Source of the DNA: a virus
IMG/VR virus record: IMGVR_UViG_3300042291_000623
Span: 1-27,493 of that record
Reading direction: 5' to 3' (one strand)
DNA length: 27,493 nt
In this document: positions 11,803 through 19,406 of the stretch, one piece after another
How positions within the stretch are numbered: the stretch's first letter is position 1
How the letters are laid out: each line of letters opens with the position of its first letter
Made by a program: the position numbers and the translations under genes
Notes under the pieces: model-generated
The model's input: only the letters and a program-made list of their open reading frames with translations
The model's database searches: none
Told to the model about the DNA's origin: nothing

Positions 11803-12555
11803 ATGTTAACTTTTCCGTCCGATGTTGCAAATTTAACAGTGCGACCGTTTGTAGTGTTTGAATGTGAAGGCAGTCAATCACGTGCAACGAGCAAGCTTAT
11901 TGCTTTGCCTATTCCAAGCTCATTGACATTTGGTGACGAGTCTACTTATAATAATACGGAACTTGGTATTATCGGTGGTGCAATAAGTTCACTATCTGGT
12001 CGAATTGCTGAAGGTGCAGGATTATCCGGTGTCATGGGGCAAGCAGCTGCTGCAGTATCAAAGGCAGAAGGCAATGCACGTATAGGATCAATCATTCAAG
12101 GTATAACTGCACTATCTGGTGCAAGTGAAGGATTGCAGAGTGCAGTTAGTATTGGTACAGGTACAACACTCAATAAGAATATTCAAACCGAATTTACATC
12201 AACAAATACTCGCACATTTAGTTTTGCATTTCAGCTTATTGCACGTAACTCTAAGGAAAGAAATACAATTAAAAGTATTGTAAATGAATTTCGTCTTGGC
12301 TTATATCCTGAAGGTGACTTCTTTCAATTGCGATATCCTCCAAAATGGAAGATAAGTTTTCGTAAGTCAGATGGTGTTTCAGCGCCTGAGATTGAGGATA
12401 TTCCAAAGATTGGGTCTTGCTTCTTAACAGGTGTACAAACTGCATATAACAGTACAAGCAATATGTGGCATACCGACGGTTCTCCACTTGAAACCACTGT
12501 AACAGTTACATTCATGGAGACACAAGCGCATACACTAGATTCACTTCCAAAATAA
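11803..12555 (+). CDS. 48: gp48 baseplate tail-tube cap protein
   Basis: A 250-aa protein. The ATG at 11803 (MLTFPSDVANLTVRPFVVFE) is used, since the frame upstream runs through the promoter and the divergent gene 4. The middle has a Gly/Ala-rich low-complexity part (residues ~55-125). The C-terminal half has the tube-like core TRTFSFAFQLIARNSKERNT, IKSIVNEFRLGLYPE, LRYPPKWKISFRK and a final beta strand TTVTVTFMETQAHT, as in gp48, which caps the baseplate and starts tube growth. It is shorter than T4 gp48 (364 aa), as in related marine phages. Gene 53 follows after 3 nt, so an operon 48-53-27-5 is likely. Confidence 0.8.
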   Translation: MLTFPSDVANLTVRPFVVFECEGSQSRATSKLIALPIPSSLTFGDESTYNNTELGIIGGAISSLSGRIAEGAGLSGVMGQAAAAVSKAEGNARIGSIIQGITALSGASEGLQSAVSIGTGTTLNKNIQTEFTSTNTRTFSFAFQLIARNSKERNTIKSIVNEFRLGLYPEGDFFQLRYPPKWKISFRKSDGVSAPEIEDIPKIGSCFLTGVQTAYNSTSNMWHTDGSPLETTVTVTFMETQAHTLDSLPK

Positions 12556-12558
12556 TAT

Positions 12559-13548
12559 ATGTTTAAACCTTACCCAAAAGTAAACTATGACTTGTATTCC
12601 GACGGCTCATCTCTTGAGCTTACGGATATTACTCGTGCTGTGGCATTATCAAAAAACAGCCTGCCAGATGATGCATTATTATATACTCTGTATAGCCTTG
12701 ATAATGCAGAACGTCCAGATATCGTATCATATAAGTTATATAACGATACTCAATATTATTGGACGTTTTTTATCATAAATGATTTCTTGCATGATGGTTA
12801 TAACGCATGGCAACTATCGTCTCATCAGTTTGAGCGACTGATGGAAAAAGAATACTCGCGTTATTCTGCTATGACACCAGAGATATTATATCCAAATGAT
12901 TTAAATGGCACTAACCTTATTGACTTTTCATGTATACCGTTTGACTCTAAATACCTGCCATACTTAAAATTAACAGATGCAGCCTTTGGAGTTGCAAATA
13001 TTGTAAGATATGACACTGAGCGACATACTCTTATCATTGATGATATACATCGCATGATAGGCACTACACGAATTGAAATTAGTCGCAACTCTTTTATAAA
13101 CGGTTCTGACTTGTTTAAGATACAGTGGGTGAACGAAACGCAAACGCCTGCACTGTTGGCACTTAAGAATGAATGGTTAAATACAATATTTGAAAACATT
13201 AAGATTTATGATGCAATTGGGTTATCTGAAAAGAATAGATATAACACTACAGTTGATTCATATATCTTGGGTAAAAATGTAAAGTTTAACACAAAGACAA
13301 ACGGTTTAAATAACAAGACATATCGTTGGGACTATTATCAGAACGCACCATACCAATACTTAGACCTAAATGGCGGAGTGCTTACCGCATATGATGTGTT
13401 AACATCAACAACAATAACAACTCCAACCTATAAGTCATATCTCCAATACGAAGAAGAGATTAACGAATCAAAAAGACAATTGCGTGTCATACGTCCAGAC
13501 TATATACGCCAATTTTCAGAACAGTATTACGATACACTCTTAGCATAA
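12559..13548 (+). CDS. 53: gp53 baseplate wedge protein
   Basis: gp53 joins the wedges around the hub during baseplate assembly. The protein is 329 aa, longer than T4 gp53 (196). The N-terminal third carries the family pattern: YPKVNYDLYSDGSSLELTDI, then PDIVSYKLYNDTQYYWTFFI and NDFLHDGYNAWQLSSHQFER, resembling the LysM-like region of the family. The C-terminus EEEINESKRQLRVIRPDYI followed by RQFSEQY is the typical end of gp53. The extra length lies between residues ~120 and 290 and includes a beta-rich insertion. It follows gp48 by 3 nt and the hub gene starts 1 nt after its stop. Confidence 0.85.
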   Translation: MFKPYPKVNYDLYSDGSSLELTDITRAVALSKNSLPDDALLYTLYSLDNAERPDIVSYKLYNDTQYYWTFFIINDFLHDGYNAWQLSSHQFERLMEKEYSRYSAMTPEILYPNDLNGTNLIDFSCIPFDSKYLPYLKLTDAAFGVANIVRYDTERHTLIIDDIHRMIGTTRIEISRNSFINGSDLFKIQWVNETQTPALLALKNEWLNTIFENIKIYDAIGLSEKNRYNTTVDSYILGKNVKFNTKTNGLNNKTYRWDYYQNAPYQYLDLNGGVLTAYDVLTSTTITTPTYKSYLQYEEEINESKRQLRVIRPDYIRQFSEQYYDTLLA

Positions 13549-13549
13549 T

Positions 13550-15124
13550 ATGAGCACTACGCATATAAATGCTGCAAAGACAGCAACACGAGATAGCGAA
13601 CTTATCTCTGGTAATTTTCGTGTTGAGAGCATGATTATGACCAATGCCGATGGCGCTGAAATGTCTATTGTGCAATATGTAACATCATTTAATATTACCG
13701 CAGAAATATTTTCGCCTGTCTTAACTCTCAGTGCAACCATACGTGATAATGATGATATCTTTGGCAGCGGAGTTATTGGTAAACTAACAGGACAGGAAAT
13801 TATTAAGTTAAAGATTATTGGTGATTATGATAAAGAAAATGTTATTGAACATACATTTTCTGTCAAGGAATATAGTAACTATACCAAGACACTTGATTAC
13901 CCAAACACACAAATATTTAACTTGATTGCAATATCAGACTTTGCATATACGAGTAAATTAAAAACAATATGTCGCTCAGTATCAAACATTGAAGCGGCAT
14001 TGCGCGAAATATTTGTAACAGATCTTGAATTGGCAGATTTAATAATTGATACAGAACCGCCAGTGAGCAATTTCACTGGCATTATTAATATACAAACTCC
14101 ATTATCCGCAGCTGAATGGTTGCGTTCACGTTCTTTTGATAGTGTACGCTCTCCTTTCTTCTTATATAATAAAGTTTCATCAACATCGCGAAATGTTGTA
14201 TATTTTGGGTCATTTAATTCACTTGCGAGTAAAAGTGTAGGCGAACGATACAAGTATGAGTATGGCCAATCATTAGATGATAGCAAACCAAATAAAGAGA
14301 AATATGAAAAAGATGTTAAGCGTATACTCTCTATGCGCTCCAATTTAAAAATGGATCGTCTTGCAACTGCGGCTGAAGGCGGATATGCAAATCGTATTAA
14401 CGTAACCGACATTGCATCAAAAAGCTATTACACCTTAAATCTTACAACAACAGAGTCGGCAAACAAATGGACTTCACGTGAATACCGTGTTGGCCTTGGG
14501 CCAAATGGAAATACGCCACAAAAGATGCATGACATATCTCATGCAAACATAAGCAACATACAAATCAATAACGCAGGTGGTTCTAGTTTTGATTATCCTA
14601 AAAATTCAGTTACAGAATCATTACTACCAAATATACAAACTGCCAAATCTTTCGCGGCACGCGTAAATGAATTTGATCATGAGATTGTTGTATATGGTAA
14701 CCCAGGCCTAAACCCTGGAACAGTAATAAATCTTAAAGTTCCAAAAACATTGAGAGAGCGTAAGGCGACAAGTGGTGAAATTGATCCAGTCGTATCGGGC
14801 AATTATTTAATCACGGTTGCAGCTCATATATTTACGGATGGTGTCTATACATGCCGCTTGAAACTATTTGGTGTTAATGACTTGCCAATTATAAAGACAA
14901 GCGAACCAGTGCCAAATCACGAACCAATTTTAGCTATACCAGCTGAAGGAGAAACTCCACCAGCAGATACAACAACACCAGCAGTAGATATAAACAGCGA
15001 TGTTCCGCTAAATGCTACGCCATTACCGGACCCGAGCGAAGCTATTTTTCCTGACGCTGAATCAACTGGCGACGGGACCACTGCTGATGGCAGTCCTGGT
15101 GTTTTGCCATTGCCACCTGCATAA
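13550..15124 (+). CDS. gp27-like baseplate hub protein
   Basis: A 524-aa structural protein. The N-terminal ~120 residues, with VTSFNITAEIFSPVLTLSAT, the TGQEIIKLKIIGDY segment and TQIFNLIAISDFAY, look like the first beta-barrel domain of the gp27/gpD/VgrG-N hub fold. A helical part with PLSAAEWLRSRSFDSVRSPF and FFLYNKVSSTSRNVVYFGSF follows, and then a second barrel ending SGNYLITVAAHIFTDGVYTC, RLKLFGVND. The last 70 residues are Pro/Thr/Ala-rich and probably disordered. T4 gp27 (391 aa) forms the trimeric torus that holds gp5; placement directly before gene 5 fits. Based on pattern and position rather than strong identity. Confidence 0.68.
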   Translation: MSTTHINAAKTATRDSELISGNFRVESMIMTNADGAEMSIVQYVTSFNITAEIFSPVLTLSATIRDNDDIFGSGVIGKLTGQEIIKLKIIGDYDKENVIEHTFSVKEYSNYTKTLDYPNTQIFNLIAISDFAYTSKLKTICRSVSNIEAALREIFVTDLELADLIIDTEPPVSNFTGIINIQTPLSAAEWLRSRSFDSVRSPFFLYNKVSSTSRNVVYFGSFNSLASKSVGERYKYEYGQSLDDSKPNKEKYEKDVKRILSMRSNLKMDRLATAAEGGYANRINVTDIASKSYYTLNLTTTESANKWTSREYRVGLGPNGNTPQKMHDISHANISNIQINNAGGSSFDYPKNSVTESLLPNIQTAKSFAARVNEFDHEIVVYGNPGLNPGTVINLKVPKTLRERKATSGEIDPVVSGNYLITVAAHIFTDGVYTCRLKLFGVNDLPIIKTSEPVPNHEPILAIPAEGETPPADTTTPAVDINSDVPLNATPLPDPSEAIFPDAESTGDGTTADGSPGVLPLPPA

Positions 15125-15145
15125 AGTTAACACAAATATAATTTA

Positions 15146-16093
15146 ATGAAAATCGAAAATTGGTTTAACGCAACTGTAACAAATATTATAGATCCATTAA
15201 ATAGTGGACGTGTACAAGTGCGTGTCTTTGGCTATCATGATTTTGATGACATCCATCTTCGTGATGTGGATTTACCATGGGCAACGGTATTAATGCCAGT
15301 GACAAGCGCAAATGCAAACGGCGTCGGATCTAGTCCAACGGGACTGGCTGTAGACTCTTGGGTTTTTGGATTCTTTCGTGATCCTGATGCGCAAGATCCT
15401 GTCATCATTGGAGTAATCCCAGGTGTAAACGGAGCAGCAGACAGGTTTGTTATACCTAGAGATGCAACTAGTTATTCACGCGGTATCAGTGCAGCATCTA
15501 CATACAACACTTCAGGATATTCTACAGGTGCTCCAATAAGTAGTCCTGCAGCCACATCATCATTTGGAGATACGGCGCCACAGGTTGACCCTGCTACCAA
15601 TAGTGCAGTTGTGCGCGGCATGATTGCTGCGGCTCGAAAAGAAATTAATAACACAAATGGCGCAAAATATGGTGCGCCTCCTACATTATGGTGCGCAGGA
15701 TTTGTTACATGGTCTATCAAGCAAACAGGCTTAATACCAGATTCAGATTTACCTAAAAATCCAAATAGCGCTCTAGCGTGGCGGGATTGGGCAAACACTC
15801 CTACTGGTAGAAAGTATGTACATCTTGTAGACGATAACACATTGAGAGCAGGCGATATTGTAGTACGACACAGAGCAGAAGGTGGACATATTGGAATTGT
15901 TACAGTTGGATGCAATGATCGTAGGCGTGAACGTCATACTACCATTGAAGGCAATACTGGAAGTCAACGGCCAAGACGCGTCTTGGAGAGATCAACTCTC
16001 GCACAGTGGAAATATGTATTGCGTTGGAAAGATTCTGAAACATCACAAAGCGCAATAACTCAAATATTGTCGCCTTCCATATTTAACATATAA
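15146..16093 (+). CDS. 5: gp5-type hub protein: OB-fold plus CHAP/NlpC-type cysteine peptidase domain
   Basis: A 315-aa protein. Residues 1-95 are the gp5/VgrG OB-fold that sits on gp27: NWFNATVTNIIDPLNSGRVQ, VRVFGYHD, LPWATVLMPV, VFGFFRDPDAQDPVIIGVIP. After a Ser/Thr-rich linker (~100-150), residues ~155-300 form a cell-wall hydrolase of CHAP type: LWCAGFVTWSIKQTG with Cys183, GDIVVRHRAEGGHIGIVTVG with His248, and TTIEGNTGS with Glu268/Asn270 as likely third residue. T4 gp5 instead carries a lysozyme domain between the OB-fold and the needle. The needle beta-helix is encoded by the next gene. The enzyme would open the peptidoglycan during injection. Confidence 0.85.
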   Translation: MKIENWFNATVTNIIDPLNSGRVQVRVFGYHDFDDIHLRDVDLPWATVLMPVTSANANGVGSSPTGLAVDSWVFGFFRDPDAQDPVIIGVIPGVNGAADRFVIPRDATSYSRGISAASTYNTSGYSTGAPISSPAATSSFGDTAPQVDPATNSAVVRGMIAAARKEINNTNGAKYGAPPTLWCAGFVTWSIKQTGLIPDSDLPKNPNSALAWRDWANTPTGRKYVHLVDDNTLRAGDIVVRHRAEGGHIGIVTVGCNDRRRERHTTIEGNTGSQRPRRVLERSTLAQWKYVLRWKDSETSQSAITQILSPSIFNI

Positions 16094-16096
16094 ATA
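16089..16096 (+). promoter_or_regulatory. T4-type late promoter between the two halves of gene 5
   Basis: Exact TATAAATA overlapping the stop codon of the OB-CHAP gene, 13 nt before the ATG of the needle gene. Confidence 0.72.
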
Positions 16097-16109
16097 TTTC
16101 AAATACATT

Positions 16110-16949
16110 ATGAATAACAATTCTTTTAGCGCGCCGTCCACATCAGATCAGGGAGTATATCCGTTTAATCATGTGCGGCAAACTCGCAGCGGGCACGTTT
16201 TTGAAGTTGATGATACTCTTGGCGAAGAGCGTATCCATGAGCGCCATAAAAGCGGCACTGAACGCACAATACTTGCAGACGGTACACGTCGCGTTATTGT
16301 TGTATCCGATAATCATCATGTGGTGATTGGCGATGATTATGTTAGTATCAACGGAAATGCAAATGTATATGTTAATGGCAATGTTAATATGTCAGTGAAT
16401 GGAGACTATAATCTTGAAGTTAACGGCAGTATGAGCCAAACAGTAAAAGGTGAATATCGTCTTAAAGTTGGTGCCGCACATAAGACTGAAGTTGGTGCTG
16501 ACAGCGCGATAAACATTATTGGTAAACAGGATGTGATTGTAGGTAACGGCATAAATAATACGGTGCGTGCTGGCGGAATAAACACGATGGTTATTGGACC
16601 AATTAATGAAACAAATATAGGCGAGCGAACTGCAGTTTGTACAGGGTCAATATCGTTCGCTGGCTCAACAGGATTTAGCGCTCATGCGCCTGGCGGTGCA
16701 GCAATAATTGGTGGATTATCAGTTGGGGTTGACAGCGCAAGTATATTATCATTAACTTCGACGTCAACAACAAACATGACTTCTTCGATTACAAACATAA
16801 CAACATCACGCGTAAACGTAATTGGCGGAGCACTTGTTGCCACAGGTGATGTTGGAGCATTAGGCGGAATGTTTACACTCGCTACCCATAAACACTTAGG
16901 AGATGGTGCTGGCGGTACTCCTGCGGCAACAAGTCCACCAATCCCATAA
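16110..16949 (+). CDS. gp5 C-terminal beta-helix (puncturing needle) encoded as a separate gene
   Basis: A 279-aa protein. The start region HVRQTRSGHVFEVDDTLGEE, RIHERHKSG is the typical entry to the gp5/VgrG needle. A long run of short beta repeats follows, with regular Val/Asn/Gly spacing: NANVYVNGNVNMSVNGDYNL, EVNGSMSQTVKGEYRLKVGA, as in the trimeric beta-helix of T4 gp5. The C-terminus has GMFTLATHKHLGDGAGGTP, a common ending of gp5-type needles. The protein must dock onto the OB-CHAP protein to rebuild a full spike. No PAAR tip gene is recognised in the window. It has its own late promoter. Confidence 0.8.
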   Translation: MNNNSFSAPSTSDQGVYPFNHVRQTRSGHVFEVDDTLGEERIHERHKSGTERTILADGTRRVIVVSDNHHVVIGDDYVSINGNANVYVNGNVNMSVNGDYNLEVNGSMSQTVKGEYRLKVGAAHKTEVGADSAINIIGKQDVIVGNGINNTVRAGGINTMVIGPINETNIGERTAVCTGSISFAGSTGFSAHAPGGAAIIGGLSVGVDSASILSLTSTSTTNMTSSITNITTSRVNVIGGALVATGDVGALGGMFTLATHKHLGDGAGGTPAATSPPIP

Positions 16950-16950
16950 T

Positions 16951-18945
16951 ATGCCACTATCAAAATTTTTATACATTACACTAGCAGATTCCAACGGTGA
17001 TGCCTTTGGAGTACCATTGACATATAACGGAGCAGCGCGAAATATAGAGAGTCTTTTAAAGATCTATCGCATTACACAAGAGCGTGTATCATCAACTCCA
17101 TGGCAGGTGACTGAAGTGCCGCAGGCTGACGTTAACATAAGTGTAACATATGGCAGCACCTTAGACACATTAACAGGCGCGCCAAAAAATGTAGGGCGCT
17201 ATGACTATACAATAAACATTACATTAAAGAGCGATGCTACATATCGTGGTTATTTTTCAACTGTATATGGCAGTACACCTCCTGCTGGAGTGCCTGCATA
17301 CGATGACATTGTAAAAAACAATGTATTCATAACTGATATAAGAACACAACACCCAGGAGTATTTCCAATACGTTCACCAGATGCAGTTTTTGAAACACTA
17401 GTTGATACAATAAAGTATTTGACCGTTGCACCACTATCTGTGGCCATAACATTTCCAAGTCTTGAAACAAAAGACAACAAAAAACCGCAAGCATGCGCGT
17501 ATAGTACCTCTATAAAAATACTAGATACAGCAGCACCAAATTTTGGATCTGATATACCTGCACGTGTAACATATTCAGGTCAAGACTCTCCACTTGCTGC
17601 TCCTAAGAATGCTGGGACATACGCTGTAACTGTTACACTAACAGATTTTAATTATGTCGGAAGCGCAAATGCGCAATACGTCATAACGCCTCGCACCGTT
17701 GCTGATGGCATTGCAGATGAGCAACTCTATAATAGTAATCTGCAAGCATTGCCAAGTAAGACTCGTATTTGGATTGATGAAACTGGTTTTTCTGATGATA
17801 ATGCTAAACGAGACTTTATACAAAACGGTATATTGTCAGTAGTAGATAATGCAAATAGTGAAATCTTAAATCTTGATAATGGGTTATATCAACAAGCAGC
17901 AACTATTGCAGATTGCGCGCGTAACCTCCCACAAAAACTTGCAATCATAGCTGCCGCAAAGCTTGTGCAATTGGCTGCAAGTTATGTGCCTGGGCTTGGT
18001 ATTGTTAATATGTTAACCGAGGTGCAATCAAGAATTGCACAAGTACAAAAGCTCATGGAACTTATACAATTTGTTAAAGATAATCCATGGGCATTTGCAA
18101 ATGCAGTCCTAGAGTCTTCAGGTGCTTATGCAAAGACTGGAGCGTTTGTTGGAGATCAACTTGAAAAGTTGCAAGCGGCATTTCCTGAAGCAAATAATAT
18201 CGGTCAAACAATAAAAGATGTTGCAGCTGGAGTAGTAAATGTATGTAACTTAGTTGATACAAACAGCGGACCTGTAGCACGTCTTATTAAAGCAGATACA
18301 CGGCTCGCACCAGAACTTATACCTGGGTTTAATCCACCAGTCTATCGTCAGCCTACGGTACAAAAGACAGAGTATGATTATATGTTGTTTCGTTTAAGTG
18401 AGCCATTATTTAAGGACAATGAAAAGATACAATCTTTAAAGGCAGCTGGAGATGAAGCTGGTTTGCGTGACTATATAACTATGTTGGGTGCAGTGCATGA
18501 ACTTGCATACAACTATCATGATGATATTGCATCAACCGCAGCTCCTGTCGGATTACTAAGCAGCTCCGCAGCAACATCATTGGACGAAACGTATAATAAC
18601 ATCAATAATGTAAACGGTATCTTACAAGGTATTTATGGAGCACCAAGTGGCGATGTTCTTCAGTCAACAACAACATCCACTGCAGGAACTGTAACAAATG
18701 CAGTCCTTTCAGGATTTGATCGCGGCGTAAACATTGCAAGTGCTGCTCTAACTGGAAATGTGAAAGAAGCGTTACTCGCATTTAGCAGTAAGTATGATTA
18801 TAGTGTAAAAGCAACACTGGAGAACCATCCATATTGGAGACCTGAAACAATAAAAGAATTTACTGATAGGACAAACAGTATTAGGAATGAACTTAAATCT
18901 GGCACACAAGCAATACGTTCCAATCCAGCATTTGCGCGTTCTTAA
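16951..18945 (+). CDS. Virion structural protein with two MBG-like beta-sandwich domains
   Basis: A 664-aa protein; the ATG at 16951 is used because the frame further upstream lies in the needle gene. Two segments resemble MBG-type domains known from bacterial adhesins: SVTYGSTLDTLTGAPKNVGR with YDYTINITL (residues ~60-100) and ARVTYSGQDSPLAAPKNAG followed by TYAVTVTLTDFNYVG (residues ~200-240). The region after residue 250 is mostly helical (IVNMLTEVQSRIAQVQKLME; LQAAFPEANNIGQTI), with no recognised domain. Position between the needle gene and gene 25 suggests a baseplate or tail-tip component. It may bind a host surface structure via the MBG-like domains, which is inference. No catalytic motif was found. 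Confidence 0.65.
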   Translation: MPLSKFLYITLADSNGDAFGVPLTYNGAARNIESLLKIYRITQERVSSTPWQVTEVPQADVNISVTYGSTLDTLTGAPKNVGRYDYTINITLKSDATYRGYFSTVYGSTPPAGVPAYDDIVKNNVFITDIRTQHPGVFPIRSPDAVFETLVDTIKYLTVAPLSVAITFPSLETKDNKKPQACAYSTSIKILDTAAPNFGSDIPARVTYSGQDSPLAAPKNAGTYAVTVTLTDFNYVGSANAQYVITPRTVADGIADEQLYNSNLQALPSKTRIWIDETGFSDDNAKRDFIQNGILSVVDNANSEILNLDNGLYQQAATIADCARNLPQKLAIIAAAKLVQLAASYVPGLGIVNMLTEVQSRIAQVQKLMELIQFVKDNPWAFANAVLESSGAYAKTGAFVGDQLEKLQAAFPEANNIGQTIKDVAAGVVNVCNLVDTNSGPVARLIKADTRLAPELIPGFNPPVYRQPTVQKTEYDYMLFRLSEPLFKDNEKIQSLKAAGDEAGLRDYITMLGAVHELAYNYHDDIASTAAPVGLLSSSAATSLDETYNNINNVNGILQGIYGAPSGDVLQSTTTSTAGTVTNAVLSGFDRGVNIASAALTGNVKEALLAFSSKYDYSVKATLENHPYWRPETIKEFTDRTNSIRNELKSGTQAIRSNPAFARS

Positions 18946-18953
18946 AATTATTT

Positions 18954-18961
18954 TATAAATA
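18954..18961 (+). promoter_or_regulatory. T4-type late promoter for the 25-6 operon
   Basis: Exact TATAAATA with a 7-nt gap to the gene 25 ATG at 18969, so the leader would be absent or 1-2 nt. Confidence 0.78.
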
Positions 18962-18968
18962 GTAACAT

Positions 18969-19406
18969 ATGGCATCCTCTTTCTCACTGTCAGACTATAA
19001 TCAGACGCAGTCAACAAATGTGGCGCGCACTGGAGTTTATGCTGACATTGATAACGCCTTTACAGTACACCCAATCTATAATGACATACGTCCAATCAGT
19101 GACCTTGATGCAGTACGTCAAAGCATTAAAAATTTGCTATTAACCGAAACATACGACCGCCCCTTTCAACCAGAACTTAGTTCTGGCATACGCGAATTAC
19201 TATTTGAAAACGCAAATGTTCTTACACAATATGAGCTGCAAAGAAAGATTGAGGACACGATTAAATCTTATGAGCCTAGGCTTAAAGACTTTACAGTTAG
19301 CGTAACCGATGACTCTGACAATAATGCATATCGTATAAGTGTATCATTTGAGGTATCATATAATCAAACAACAGAAATCGTAATCTACTTAACACGCATA
19401 AGATAA
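18969..19406 (+). CDS. 25: gp25 baseplate wedge protein
   Basis: A 145-aa member of the gp25/GpW-gp25 family, a lysozyme-like-fold wedge core piece also found in type VI secretion baseplates (TssE). It has DLDAVRQSIKNLLLTETYDR, PFQPELSSGIRELLFE, and the signature EPR at residues 102-104 (SYEPRLKDFTV). T4 gp25 is 132 aa. It clamps the gp6 dimer and gp53 in the wedge, and gene 6 follows with a 1-nt overlap (TAATG), so the two are coupled. Confidence 0.93.
   Translation: MASSFSLSDYNQTQSTNVARTGVYADIDNAFTVHPIYNDIRPISDLDAVRQSIKNLLLTETYDRPFQPELSSGIRELLFENANVLTQYELQRKIEDTIKSYEPRLKDFTVSVTDDSDNNAYRISVSFEVSYNQTTEIVIYLTRIR

Noticed and set aside
13897-14412. Minus-strand 171-codon frame opposite the hub gene
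   Set aside because: No promoter, no family pattern; the plus-strand protein is coherent and part of an operon.
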